A DNA stretch of 64,000 nt from Rana temporaria (GCF_905171775.1 NC_053494.1:163791101-163855100); one strand, 5' to 3'; counted from the first letter of the stretch, positions 42,269 through 53,303 are shown. Numbers and translations: made by a program. Notes: generated from the sequence alone by a model not told the origin.

Positions 42269-42805
42269 TAGATGATTCTCTCAATCTGCAGCCAGCCATG
42301 CAATACAAGCACAAGCTAAGCCCAGTGCTTGGTAGAAATCTTGTAGCTTTGTAACTAAAATGCACGCTTGATCCCTCTCTCTTGTATGCTATTTTTGGGC
42401 AATTTCTAAACATTTGGCCAAGGCACCCCCTGAAGAAACCTGAAGGCAGCCCAGTGTGCCGGGGCACTTTGGTTGAAAGTATGCTAAACAACATATTGAA
42501 AGTGTCTCTTTCTACGACACAGAAACTTACACAACTCTTTATCATACATCAGACTTATCACACATCTCTAAAATGTTTTAGTTGGCACTGAAATGATTTT
42601 TCACTATGTACAGTACATGTTGTGAGATTGCAATGGGCACCCTGTTACATATGCCCCAAACTTTTTAGATATTGGAGGCTCTATTATTACATTATTTTCT
42701 ATGGATTTGCTGCCTGGTTACAAGATATGTGTATTAAGATGGCTGGATGAGAAAAATTACACTTCACATACATACACTATACAGCTATCCTCCGTCAACT
42801 ATTTT
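42269..42805. other. Unassigned DNA
   Basis: No gene seen. A short segment at 42415-42480 (AAGGCACCCCTGAAG-like bases) may be an old repeat end. Confidence 0.3.
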
Positions 42806-43800
42806 TTTTATTTTTTATTATTATTCTTTATTTAAAGTATCCTGCATACACATAGCAGTAAATCATATTAAACAGAACATGCATGAAATGACCCCAGAGA
42901 GATTCCAAACTAACTGGAGATACAACATCAGTTATTATTAGCATTAAATACATGGAGGACCTTTCGGGAATACCCAACAATAACAAAATCTACAGAGCTT
43001 AAAATAGTGTAGGACCTCTCCTTAATCAAGTAAGGAAGGGGGGACAAAAAGGGGGAGGGGGTGGTGGGCAGTGGGGGAGTAAGACTGGTGTAGTTGCCGG
43101 CAGAGGATGGAAGGACCCAGATGACAGGACATTAGGATACCGTGTCTTAGGCCTCGTACAGACGACCGAACATGTCTGCTGATACCTGTCCGCTGACCAG
43201 TTTCAGCAGACATGTTCGGTCGTGTGTACGGCCGACCGGACAGGTTTCCAGCGGACATTTGTCCACCCGACCGTTTTCGAGCGGACAAATGTTTCTTAGC
43301 ATGCTAAGAAACATGTCCGCTGGAAGCCTGTCCGTCGGACATGTTCGGTCGTCTGTACAGACTCACCATACGTGTCCGATCGGCCGCCATCCCTCGCATG
43401 CGTCGAAGTGATTCGACGCATGCGTGGAAGCTTTGACCTTCTAGCATCGCGCACGTCGCCACGTCATCGTCGCGGCGACAGCGCGGACACGTCACTGCGC
43501 TGTCTGTACGCGCGGATTTCGGTTTGATGGTGTGTACAACCATCAGACCGAAATCTCCCAGCGGACATGTCCGATGAAAACGGACCGGCGGACTGGTGTG
43601 TACGAGGCCTTAGTGCACTCAGGTGGCAAAAGAGGACCTTGCCTTTTTCAGAAAATGTGAATAAAATGTGAATAAGTTCCAATGGACCCAGGTTTTGGAA
43701 TAAGTCTCATGTCTGTTTTGGGCAGAAAGTAACAGATTTTCCATCGTGTTCACCTCTCCAATTTTCGAGAGCCAGAGCGAAACAGACGGAGGCAGTGAGT
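42806..43800 (-). mobile_element. L1-type LINE 3' fragment split by a MITE
   Basis: On the plus strand it starts with a T-rich tail (ATTTTTTTTATTTTTTATTA), then a purine-rich 3' UTR (AAGGGGGAGGGGGTGG at 43049), then minus-strand coding remnants. The minus-strand frames 43682-43613 (KGKVLFCHLSAL) and 43149-43022 (HGILMSCHLGPSILC) come into one frame after removal of 463 bp (43150-43609 plus one TTA). The upstream limit is not defined. Confidence 0.6.
43150..43609. mobile_element. GGCCTCGTACAGACG MITE, copy G, TSD TTA
   Basis: A 460-bp element with inverted ends GGCCTCGTACAGACGACCG / GGTGTGTACGAGGCC and exact TTA duplications at 43147-43149 and 43610-43612. Internal words are of the GACATGTTCGGTC / GCGGACA type, a different subfamily from copies B and C. 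Confidence 0.88.
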
Positions 43801-43821
43801 CTCCTTAATGCTTAATGAGCA

Positions 43822-44074
43822 TTTTTCTTTGTCTGAATTTCTCACTTCCTGTTCCTCCTCAGTAAGCTTGCCCCCAACATCCGAGCCGTTCTGGCTGGGG
43901 GGTTAGTCAGCATGCTCGCCCCCTCCCTTGGGACTACAGCGCCTCTCCGCAGGGATATAGTCCCAAGGGAGGGGGCAAGCATGCTGACTAAACCCCAGCC
44001 AGAACAGCTTGGATGATGGGGGCAAGCTTACTGAGGAGAAACAGGAAGTGAGAAATTTAGACAAAGAAAAAAAA
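43822..44074. repeat. Foldback palindrome, ~115-bp arms, 21-nt loop
   Basis: The left arm 43822-43936 and the right arm 43958-44074 are near-perfect inverted copies (TCTCACTTCCTGTT / AACAGGAAGTGAGA; AGTAAGCTTGCCCCC / GGGGGCAAGCTTACT; CCCTCCCTTGGGACTA / TAGTCCCAAGGGAGGG). The sequence on to TTTACAACCCCTTTAAGG (44162-44179) resembles a TTAA MITE end, so the palindrome may be the core of a foldback MITE. Confidence 0.88.
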
Positions 44075-44221
44075 ACATTTAGAAGGGAAATCGAAGGAAA
44101 AGGTTAGTGAACTAACAATGCACTAGCTTAAAGGAACCTATTTAGAAAATAAAAAACAAACCTTTACAACCCCTTTAAGGGGATAAAACCACCCGAGGCT
44201 GAAGTGGTTAACGAAAAAAAC

Positions 44222-44300
44222 AAAAAGTAAATAAAATGGGCAGACTTAATGGGCTACTCAGTCTTTTTCTGCCGTCACTTTTCTATGTTTCTATGTAGGT
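44222..44300 (+). mobile_element. CR1/L2-type 3' terminus
   Basis: ATGGGCAGACTTAATGGGC, then CTTTTTCTGCCGTCACTTTT and the octamer-type repeats TTCTATGTTTCTATGTA form a LINE 3' end analogous to, but distinct from, the CR1 ends at 21.2, 33.5 and 57.2 kb. Confidence 0.5.
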
Positions 44301-45305
44301 ATTGAGCGCTGCATGAAAACATACGTTATGGGTAAAGTGTACATATGTGTCCATAATGTTAGCCCATATCACTCTAAGAATATTTCTATATGTTGCCTTC
44401 ACAACCTAAAAAAATCAATATCTCATATACTGTATATACTGTATATTTTTCTCCCCTGTAGCATCCCTTTTCTGACCTTTAAACCAAGATTTTACAATTT
44501 AGCTCACAGCAAATCATATCACATTGGAAAAACTCCCTTACCCCGACATATGGCTCAGATTATCTATAGTTCTTTGTGGGCTCTGGTGTTTATCATATAA
44601 ACAATATTGCAAGGAAAAACATTCAAATCACTAAATAAAACCAGCTACAGTATCACTTTAGTAAATATTTATCAATGTAGGAGCCATAAAGGGGATAAAC
44701 CTTCCTGAAAAGTCTGTCTTTAATAGAACATTGAGAGAAATCCCCTTTGACCTTTATTTTAATATACAAACATTTAATCTGACTTATACGGCAAGGTAAT
44801 CAAAGTAGGTGTTTTATATAATGAAATATGTGGCTTTAATTAGAGGCCAAATGAAGCACAGACTTATTCACAGGTTTTGATATAAACTTCCTAATTAAAG
44901 ATTGCCGTTCTGTATCCTTTCTACAAGTGTATTAGGTGATAGAACTTTTAATGTGACTTGGTAATGTAAACAATACATGAAGTACAAGGGAAATAATAAA
45001 GTTTTGTGATGCTGAATCGGTAGAGCTGCATGATTATATTTAATAATGTACAATGTTACTTTAGTGGCAATATACAGCCAACGTTTATTGATTAATAATT
45101 TTATTGATTTTTATCATCGCCGCTTTATACTACAATAACAAAATAATGTGACATGTTAGGAGTGTAAATGATGTTTTGCCTAAAAAGGGGTAACAATCTG
45201 AAAAAAATATGGTGTAGGTGGGTAGACTCACGGGAAACCACAGAGAAGAGAACCTGCGGCCCAAGACGGCTATGAATGTGGCCCAACATTTAAACGTACT
45301 GTAAA
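44301..45305. other. Unassigned AT-rich DNA
   Basis: One kilobase of low-GC sequence. The 95-codon plus frame at 44313-44600 shows no domain. GCGGCCCAAGACGG near 45255 may be a hAT-derived fragment. Confidence 0.35.
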
Positions 45306-45309
45306 CTTA

Positions 45310-45669
45310 TGCCCTGTACACACGATCGGAATTTCCGATGGGATAAAGTCAGATGGAATTTTCTGTCGGAATTCCGTTCAAGCTGTCTTGCATACACACT
45401 GTCAGACCAAATTCCGACCGTCCAAAACGTGGTGACGTAAAACACTACGACGAGCTGAGAAAAATTAAGTTCAATGCTTCCGAGCATGCGTCGACTTGAT
45501 TCTGAGAATGCTTGGTTTTTTCTCTGTCGTAGTTCCACACAGACGATCGGAACTTCCATCGTAAAAAAAAATAAAACATGTTCTATTTCTAAACTCCGAT
45601 GGAAAAAAGTCAGATGGGGCCCACACACAGTCGGAATATCCGATGAAAAAAATCCGTGTGTACAAGGCA
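45310..45669. mobile_element. TGCCCTGTACACACG MITE (Harbinger-like), copy H
   Basis: A 360-bp element with inverted ends TGCCCTGTACACACGATCGG / CCGTGTGTACAAGGCA. TTA precedes and TAA follows. Internally it is close to copy F (shared GAGCATGCGTC, AAAATTAAGTTCAATG, GGTGACGTAAAACACTACGA-like blocks). Confidence 0.8.
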
Positions 45670-45746
45670 TAAGATTAATTTGTTGTAAAAATGCATTTAC
45701 ACTTAGTGAACACGTGTGGCGTAAGAAAAAATGACAGTGTCTCTTT

Positions 45747-45852
45747 TTTTTTAAGATATTTTTATTAGGTTTAAGACAAATCAACAAACAGATGAAACAT
45801 TAAAAAAAAAAATACCACCAGACAAACTGGTCATAAACGTTAGGCAATACAC
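45747..45852 (-). mobile_element. Very short L1-type 3'-end insertion, 14-bp TSD
   Basis: A 106-bp minus-strand insertion starting in a T-run with TTTTTATTAGGTTTAAGAC, flanked by the perfect 14-bp repeat GACAGTGTCTCTTT at 45733-45746 and 45853-45866. An extreme 5' truncation of a LINE. Confidence 0.85.
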
Positions 45853-45986
45853 GACAGTGTCTCTTTACTGGACATTTATATACACATGAAAACGCACATT
45901 ATAATTGATCCACATGATTACAAGTTTATTGATACATAAATGAAACATCATAATAAAATCTGGTTACAATAAATATTAAGCTGCTT

Positions 45987-46098
45987 CATAATCTAGAATT
46001 TCATACACAGTTGCAGTGTATTTTTACATAATCTAAAATATTCATAATCTAGAATTTCATTCACAGTTCCAGTGTATTTGTACATAATCTAAAATATG
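45987..46098. repeat. 56-bp tandem duplication
   Basis: CATAATCTAGAATTTCAT followed by ACACAGTTGCAGTGTATTTT is repeated after 56 bp with a few substitutions (45987-46042 and 46043-46098). Confidence 0.9.
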
Positions 46099-46191
46099 GA
46101 TACATGAGTATATAACAGACTGCATCCAGCAACTTACGCGTTTCGCAAATCAACGTTCATTTCCTTAGGAGTAGATGCAAAATATGTTTAA

Positions 46192-47064
46192 CCCCCTTAG
46201 CGGTAAACCCGAGCGTGACTCGGGGTGGATTTTTTATGCTAAGAACGGTATCCCCGAGTCACCCTCGGGGTGGATGTGCAGAGTGTGCAGCGGCGCGGCT
46301 TACCTTTCGCAGCATCCACAGACAAGTTACTCACCTTGTCCCTGGATCCTGTGATGCCTCCCCGCTGTGTGAGCGAGCGGGTCCTCCTCGCTCGATTCAC
46401 AGTCTCCCCGTGTGCCGCAGATCTCCGTTCCCTGCAACGTTACGACGCACGGGGGCGGAGATCGGCGCCAAATTCAAAAAAGTAAACAAACACTATACAC
46501 ACAGTATACTACAATTTTATAGATTACAGTACTGTATGTAAAAAATACACACCCCCCTTGTCCCTAGTGGTCTGCCCAGTGCCCTACATGTTCTTTTATA
46601 TAATAAAAACTGTTCTTTCTGCCTGAAAACTGTAGATTGTCCAAAAGTGTCCCTTTATGTCAAAAATGGTTTTAGATCAGCTAGAAAACAGCGATAATAA
46701 ATTATAATCACTTGCAGAATTTGTGGGGAAATACGTCATAAAAAAATAAAAGTAATGACAGCGACAATTCTGCAACTGAGCAAATTTCAGTGATTTTGAG
46801 TTGATTACAATATTGAATAATTTTTATTATAATTATATTATTATTTGTTATAATTATTTATAATTATTTATTATATTATAATTTATGATTTTGTTTTAAA
46901 AAAAAAATCATACCCGGGATGCCTACAAGACTCTTGTTTGGTCAGATTTAAGTGAGTTATTCCTAAGAAATACAGGCCTACAGTATAAAACGCCAAATTT
47001 CCTTGCAAAATAATTGTACCGCTTTTGGTACGTAATTCCAGACAAAATCATACCGCTAGGGAGG
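46192..47064. mobile_element. piggyBac-like nonautonomous element, TTAA TSD
   Basis: An 873-bp element with ends CCCCCTTAGCGGTA / TACCGCTAGGGAGG and TTAA at 46188-46191 and 47065-47068. Left subterminal GAGCGTGACTCGGGG / CCCCGAGTCACCCTCGGGG forms a hairpin. The interior has a long A/T stretch (46800-46900) and the ACCGCTTTTGGTAC block also present at 16549. No transposase. Confidence 0.88.
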
Positions 47065-47084
47065 TTAAAGCATAACTCCATTTT

Positions 47085-47409
47085 TTTTTTGGACGCCATT
47101 CACGTTCACTTACAAGCAAATGACGTCCTTGCGACGTCATTTGCCGCAATGCACGTCGGGAAAGTTTCCCGACGGAGCATGCGCTGTTCGCTCGGCGCGG
47201 GAGCGCGCCTAATTTAAATGATTCCCGCCCCCGGCGGGATCATTTACATTAGGCAGCCTTGCGCCCGGCTGCTTAGCATATTGCCCGCGCAATTTACGGA
47301 GCAACTGCTCCGTGAATCGCGGGCAAAGCGCAATATTTGCGTGGGCGCAGAGAAAAAAATTTGCTCTTTGCCCACGCAAATATTGCGCGATTCTACTTGA
47401 ATCTGGGCC
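47085..47409. mobile_element. Half of a GGCCCAGATTC-family MITE
   Basis: The right end TTGAATCTGGGCC at 47398-47409 matches the ends of the 3-bp-TSD MITE family (5623, 23351, 61962). Inverted blocks GCCCACGCAAATATTGCGC / GCGCAATATTTGCGTGGGC lie just inside. The left terminus is missing. Confidence 0.6.
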
Positions 47410-48392
47410 AAGGATTTTAACAAACTTTGTTGCAGATTCCTACCTTTTGTTTTTTCTAAAGAAATCCCTGTGTGTTTGTCTGTGTCTATTAGGCAAGTGA
47501 GTCTAATGGGAGTGGTTTCATAATTATCAATCAGCTGTGCACCTGCAGGGCTCTAATGAGAAGCTGCAGGGCCTGCATCCCTTTAGACGTGATTTCCTAT
47601 TGGGAGTATCTCACCAAAAATGCAATTTTTGTTGCAGGGATGCCTGAAATCTGACTTGTGTCTTAGGGCAGACTTCTGGGAAAATTGGTGAGCCAATCAC
47701 ACAAGCAGGAAATTATGTTTCTGGTGGGCATTCTGTACACTATACACATATTGCATTGCATTTTCAGAAAATTACAGCGGCTGCAGTTTAAAAAGGAAAG
47801 TTCATTTTTAATAACGTTCAATTACAATATAACTTGTGTTGCAATATTATTTTTCTTTATTTGCAATTTTTCCCCCACAAAAGTGGATTTACCCTTTAAA
47901 TCAGCTTAGACATGGCAGTGCTTGGAAATAAAAGGGCATCAGGGATTTTTATCCTGGGAACTGTGGTGGTATACCCCATATGGACCAAAGGAACAGGTGA
48001 GAGTTCATATACTAGAGTTCAGAGTAGCACAGGGGCTGTAATCCAAAGTATAGTCCATAAGATCTGGCACAATTTCTTCCCAAATAAAAATCTCCCACTC
48101 TTCACAATCACGCCTTATTCATGTCATCAGTTTTCGGCATCACCTACTGTATATTTGGGAGCAACTATTTTCAGTGATGAAGCACACAAATGGCAAAATT
48201 AGAACCAAAATATCTGATGAGAACTTCATTGAGAATTGCTAATACATCCATCGAACAAAATATTGTTTAGCAAAATCAGAGTCAAATATCACATTCGTTT
48301 TATGTTGCCCTCTTTTACTTTCATAGGAAAAAATATAAAAAAAAAATGAAGTTTTATTACTCACATTGGTATATTATCTATATCAGTGATCT
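47410..48392. other. Unassigned, partly repeat-derived
   Basis: 47430-47900 has a repeat-like look (GTTGCAGGGATGCCTGAAATC; end TTTACCCTTTAAATC) but no paired termini. 47900-48390 shows nothing. Confidence 0.3.
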
Positions 48393-48396
48393 TTAA

Positions 48397-48836
48397 AGTG
48401 ATCTTTAAAAATAACAAACATGTTATACTTACCTGCTCTGTGAAATGGTTTTGCACAGGGCAGACCGGATCCTTTTTTTCTCAGGTCCCTCTTCAGGCAC
48501 TCCTAGTCCCTCCCTCCTGTCGAGTGCCCCCACAGCAAGCAGCTTGCTATGGGGGCACCTGAGCTGAGCCGCAGCTCCCTGTGTCCATTCAGACATGGAG
48601 CCATGATTCAGCCCTGCTCCCTCTCTCTCTCTCTCTCCTGATTGGCTTACTGACTTTGACAGCAGTAGGTGCCAATGGCACCATTGCTGTCTCAGCCAAT
48701 TTAGGAGGGAGAGTACCGGATGGCCAAGCCAATAGAGATGGGGCTCAGGTAAGTATTGGGGGGCTGCTGCACACAGAACATGTATCTTATTACATAGAAT
48801 GCATTAAGATAAAAAAATAATGCCTTTAAAACCACT
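48397..48836. mobile_element. T2/Kolobok-like TTAA MITE
   Basis: The left TTAA (48393-48396) with AAGTG, and the right end AAAACCACT before ATAA (48837-48840). The interior has TATACTTACCTGCTCTGTG, a CT microsatellite at 48618-48637, inverted CCTGATTGGC / GCCAATTTAGG words and GGGGCTCAGGTAAGTATTGG. It directly abuts the next TTAA element. Confidence 0.7.
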
Positions 48837-48840
48837 ATAA

Positions 48841-49778
48841 CTGCTTGCCGCCCTCCGGCCGTCAAATGACGGCTGGGCGGTGCGGCTCTTGTTCTGGCAG
48901 GGCATCATATGACGTCCTATGCATCTCGGCCCTCTAGGGGGCGCACGTGTGCACCCGCTGCGTCACTCGGGTACAGATGCACGTTCCTGGTGGCCGTCGG
49001 GCACCTGCAATTGCCCGGTAACAGAGGAGGACCGTGGATCTGTGTGTGTAAAAACACAGATCCACATCCTGTCAGAGGAGAGGAGACCGATGGTGTGTTC
49101 CCAGTACAGAGGAATACCGATTGGTCTCCTCCCCTTGTGAGACCCTTCCCCCTACATTTAGAATCATTCCCTAGGACACACATTTAACCCCTTGATCGCC
49201 CCCTAGTGTTAACCCCTTCCCCGTCAGTCACATTAACACAGTAATCAATGCATTTTTATAGCATTGATTGCTGTATAAATGTGAATGGACCCAAAATAGT
49301 GTCAAAAGAGTCTGATAAGTCCGCAGCAATATCGCATTCATGATTAAAATCGCTGATCACCGCCATTACTAGTAAAAAAAAATGCCATAATTCTATCCCC
49401 TATTTTGTAGACGCTATAACTTTTGCGCAAACCAATCAATATACGCTTATTGAGATTTCTTTTACCAAAAATATGTAGAAGAATACATATTGGCCTATTT
49501 TTTATTGGATATTTATTATAGCAAAAAGTAAAAAATATTGTGTTTTTTTTTCAAACTTGTCACTCTTTTTTTGTTTATAGCGCAAGAAATAAAAATCGCA
49601 GAAGTGATCAAATACCACCAAAAGAAAGCTCTATTTGTGGGGAAAAAAAGGTAATTTTTTATTTGGGTACAGTATTACACGACGAACGTGCAATTGTTAT
49701 TCAAAGTGCGACAGCGCTGAAAGCTGAAAAATGACTTGGGCAGGAAGGGGGTTTAAGTGCCCTGTATTGAGGTGGTTA
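48841..49778. mobile_element. TTAA (piggyBac-like) repeat, 938 bp
   Basis: The left end CTGCTTGCCGCCCTCCGGC and the right end ATTGAGGTGGTTA, with TTAA at 49779-49782; the left TTAA is mutated to ATAA and shared with the preceding MITE. Inside: GGAAGGGGTTAACAC-type sequence, GTAGACGCTATAAC, and GTGATCAAATACCACCAAAA. The homologous reversed copy is 11291-12209. No transposase; frames at 48909-49187 overlap on both strands and have no domain. Confidence 0.7.
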
Positions 49779-49782
49779 TTAA

Positions 49783-50100
49783 GACTTACCTGTAGGTGCT
49801 GGAAATATCTTCTAAACCTCCATGGATATTTACAAGAAAACCATGCAACGATGTCTATGGCGCATTTGCTGATGTCTATGGCGCATGCACACTTTAGAAA
49901 GGGCAGATTGTGCCGCCACAGAGCCGGAGTTCCCAGCCCCGGAAGGAAGAGGGGTGAAGATAGACGCTTGCTGCTAGTGGGGACAGCGGTGACAGCGAAG
50001 GCTTCGGTTTCAGGTAAGTGACACATAATGGGCTACTATGCGATGCATAATAGCGTATTATGTTTTACCTTTGCAGGGAAATAAAGAGGAAGTAAAACAA
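49783..50100. mobile_element. TTAA MITE fragment abutting the preceding element
   Basis: GACTTACCTGTAGGTGCTGG follows TTAA directly; the interior holds GGTAAGTGACACATAATGGG and the end GGGAAATAAAGAGGAAGTAA. The first block resembles the ACTTACCTG segments of the T2-like elements. The right terminus is not resolved. Confidence 0.4.
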
Positions 50101-50149
50101 ATCAGTGCTCTGCCTGACTTTTTTTGGCTCATCAGCTATCCTTATTATT

Positions 50150-50225
50150 AGTGTATTTTATGGGTGGCCCAATATTTATTTATTTTTTGACAATGTGGCC
50201 CAGAATAGTTAAAAGGTTGGACACC
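50150..50225. mobile_element. hAT right-end fragment
   Basis: GTGGCCCAGAATAGTTAAAAGG followed by TTGGACACCCCTG is the inverted form of the CAGGGGTGTCCAACC hAT terminus. The left partner was not found. Confidence 0.5.
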
Positions 50226-51224
50226 CCTGCCTTAGAGAGTACATAAGATTCAGTCTGTGTTGTGACCTACAGGATGGGTGGTATGTTCTTATTGGTGGAT
50301 ACAGAAAGTGAATTCCTTTACCCTGAATCTGGGGAGAGGCTGTTGACAGATGTATACCATAGATTTTAGAAACTTGGGATTTATAGATAAGATCAAACAT
50401 TAGGAAGTACGCATTGTTAGAATAAGGTTTTGTTTATTGGTTTTTAATTCAAACAATGCTGTACATACATAACCAGTGGATGCATAGTTTATACAGATGT
50501 CAATATAACATGATATATAGGTTACACTGGGTGTGCTGCTGATCCCTGTATAATGTCTTTGTGATAAATCGTTATTGATCTAAGTGTAGACATTGTAAAG
50601 ACATGATGTGATGCGATGTGATGCAATTTTTGGTATTTGTTTGTATGACAAATAAAACATTTCTAAACAGAAAAAAAAAAGTAACACAAAAGTAAAAATA
50701 AAGCAAATAGGGGTAAAATGGACCACTGAAAATGTTTCCTAATATATTCATGAATGCCTACCCATTGCTATCATAAAACCATAATTTGGTTTCATCCTCC
50801 GCTCTCTTGTAGTTAGATTCTTCAATTTAGTCATTAAACAACATTGGAATCCTTTCACAGAGGGTCACATCTACATCTGGAATAGCTGCAGCAGGAGGAC
50901 AGTACTGGTAAATGTGGCTGGGAAATGCCATCTCTGCAGTCACCTGAGAGATATCCAATACCAACATATGAGTCTATGCTACACTTTTATTATATTATAT
51001 ATATTATATCATACTTATATTATATATATTATATTTATACAAATATTAAAAAACATGCACCTCAATGCACCTCTGCCAGACCTCACACAGACACTAGCCT
51101 GCACGGCAAAATGCTGTGTTTTAGTGTGTGGGCTAGTATGAACAAGCCTCTAAAATTGTCAGCAAGCATGTACAATTGGTACATTATTTGGGAATGTGTT
51201 GGTTTGTAATATAAAATGTGGTTC
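50226..51224. other. Unassigned DNA
   Basis: A possible LINE 3' tail ends at 50671-50681 (CAAATAAAACATTTC then an A10 run), with no TSD. The TATATTATAT run near 50990-51035 is simple sequence. No gene. Confidence 0.35.
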
Positions 51225-51226
51225 TA

Positions 51227-51549
51227 ACTCCAATAAAACTAAAACTCCTCCCTTGCAGTGGGGCTGAACTGCAAGGGCAATTACTTTCTTATGTCTAGGG
51301 GACGGTAAAGGCATTTTACTTACCAGACCCTCTGTTCCCCTGGAAGGCAGCTTTTCCCCGTGCTTCAGCAATGGGATGTCTTTCAGTGTCCTTGAAACCA
51401 GTGTAGGGCTATGGACCTTGCATCAGTCTTAACCTCAGAGAACCTTAAACTGCTGGAGCACTGGGGAGGGGGCAAAGTGGAGGAGCCTGCAGGAGCAGAG
51501 GACCAGGTAAGCAAAAAGTGAGGAGTTTTAGTTTTCCTAGAGTTTAGCT
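51227..51549. mobile_element. TTAA MITE, AAAACTAAAACTCCTC ends
   Basis: The left AACTCCAATAAAACTAAAAC and the right GTTTTAGTTTTCCTAGAGTTT are inverted; TTAA at 51550-51553 closes the right side and is shared with the next element. The interior has TTACTTACCAGACCC and GACCAGGTAAGC. No coding. Confidence 0.65.
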
Positions 51550-51553
51550 TTAA

Positions 51554-52032
51554 GTTGGTTGAAAAGCTTTTTTTTTTTTTAATTAAATAAAAAATATGCT
51601 ATACTTACCTGCTCTGTGCAGTTGTATTGCACAGAGTGGCCCCTTACCCCCTATTTTGTAGTCCTCCACTGGAGCTCTTCGTTCCTTCTTTTCTGTATGC
51701 CCTGTGTATGCCCTGTGCTATGGGGCATGCGTATAGGCATGCACCAGAGCTGGGCAGTGTGCGTCCATAAACAAGTACAGCGTAGCTTGGCCACGCCCTC
51801 AGTTCCTCCTCCTTAAATGATTTGATTGACAGCAGCAAGAGCCAATGGCTGCTGCTGCCTGGGTCTCCTGTAGACCTGAAGACCTGCAGCTGGGCACAGC
51901 ACTGGATTTCTGACAGGCTCAGGTAGGTGTTGGGGGGGGGGGGGTAAGGGGCATAGGGGGAACCATTGGTGTTTTTTACCTTAATGCAAGGAATGCATTA
52001 AAGTAAAAAAAACTCTTACGCTTTAGAACCAC
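51554..52032. mobile_element. T2/Kolobok-like TTAA MITE
   Basis: The ends AGTTGGTTGAAAAG / CTTTAGAACCACT are flanked by TTAA at 51550-51553 and 52033-52036. The interior (ATGCTATACTTACCTGCTC, TTGTATTGCACAGAG, GATTGACAGCAGCAAGAGCC) matches 48397-48836 and 34044-34330. A G14 run lies at about 51932-51945. Confidence 0.8.
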
Positions 52033-52333
52033 TTAAGAGGTAGGCACTTGCATAATGAAATAACATGTTCTGTATGTCTCACTTCCCTTACTCGAAACTG
52101 AAAGCTCTTGTGGGCTCCAATTATTTTATTGTTTATGTAGCCATAAACTGCCCAATCACATGACTTACCCAATGTCTGATACAACACATTAAGCAAGAAT
52201 CTGGTCTTTCAAGGTTAGCCTATGGGCAATAATGAGTGCCTTTAATCACTATCATAACAGAGATTCTCCAGCTTGTTGAAAACATTGAGGTTGATTTACT
52301 AAAAAAGCAGACGCTGTTCATCTAGCAGAGTGT

Positions 52334-52488
52334 GGGGTTGATTTACTAAAACTGGAGCACTTACAATATGGTGCAGCTGAGCATGATAGCCAATCAGCTT
52401 ATAACTTCAGCTTGTTTAAAAAAAAATGGAAGTTTCTATACACAGCTGCACCAGATTTTGCACTCTCCAGTTTTAGTAAATCAAGCCC
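52334..52488. mobile_element. 155-bp palindromic MITE, 3-bp TSD TGT
   Basis: The ends GGGGTTGATTTACTAAAACT / AGTTTTAGTAAATCAAGCCC, with TGT at 52331-52333 and 52489-52491. Internal AGCCAATCAGCTTATAAC. It sits in the left arm of the related larger MITE. Confidence 0.75.
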
Positions 52489-52577
52489 TGTATGATGACT
52501 TTGCAAAGTGAATGTTAGAAAAAACATGTGTACACTTTGAATACTCAATCATCTACAAAGGAAAAACAGTATTTTAC

Positions 52578-53303
52578 ATGATATCTAAACTCTACCGCCT
52601 GCTAGTCTTCGCTGCTCCCATAGTGAAGCCCACATACATCAGGGCCTGGGAATGGGATTTGGAGACTGTTTTTACCCACGCCCAATTATCTTGCCTCTAC
52701 CAACTTACTTGATCTAGTTAAATTTACTTTAAAACGCAAGAAACAAACTACAAATTACTGATGAGCTGGTACCATGTACCGGTGGACCTGGAGAGAATTT
52801 ACCCAACCACATCAGACCGATGTTGGAGAGGCTGCAGCCACAGGGGCACCCTTCTGCACGTTTGTTGGTACTGACCGGTGATTATACCATACTGGGAAGA
52901 TATCAAGTCCAAAATTGAAGAAATTACAGGCCTGGACATTCCTCTCTCCCTGGCCCACTTCCTGCTACACATTCCTCTCATGCCAGTGAGTCAGTACAGG
53001 AGAAGTGTGCTGCCTCACTTATTGAACGCAGCTAAGCGGCTACTTCCCATGTATTGGAAGCGCCCGCAAATTCCAGGTAGGGAGGAATGGCAGCATAAGG
53101 TGAGTGACATCAGGGAGGCAGAGGACTGGATTGCCACCTGCAGGGGTACCCGAGACCGATTCTCCGCAACTTGGTCGACCTGGATTGCATATACCTTAGA
53201 CCCAGGCCATGTGTTCTCCAGTTTGGACGTGGCCCTGTTGGAACTGGCGGAGCCGTCCCTTAAGGGACGGCCTCGAGATTCCCAAGTGGTAGCAGAAGAC
53301 TAA
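52578..53303 (+). pseudogene. L1-type ORF2 C-terminal fragment
   Basis: The frame opens at the truncation point with MISKLYRLLVF and IRAWEWDL, typical of the region after the L1 RT domain. It passes stops near 52712 and 52876, then LMSWYHVPVDLERIYP, the motif CWRGCSHRGTLLHVCW (the Cys/His C-terminal motif), and an open 141-codon end (52878-53303) with PLSLAHFLLHIPL, LLNAAKRLLPMYWK and EEWQHKVSDI. Normal ORF2 proteins are over 1,200 residues, so this is only the tail. Frame damage is light, and the perfect TSD suggests a fairly recent insertion. Confidence 0.85.

Noticed and set aside
48909..49187. Three overlapping 73-92 codon frames
   Set aside because: They lie in a GC-rich part of the TTAA repeat and overlap on both strands without family features.
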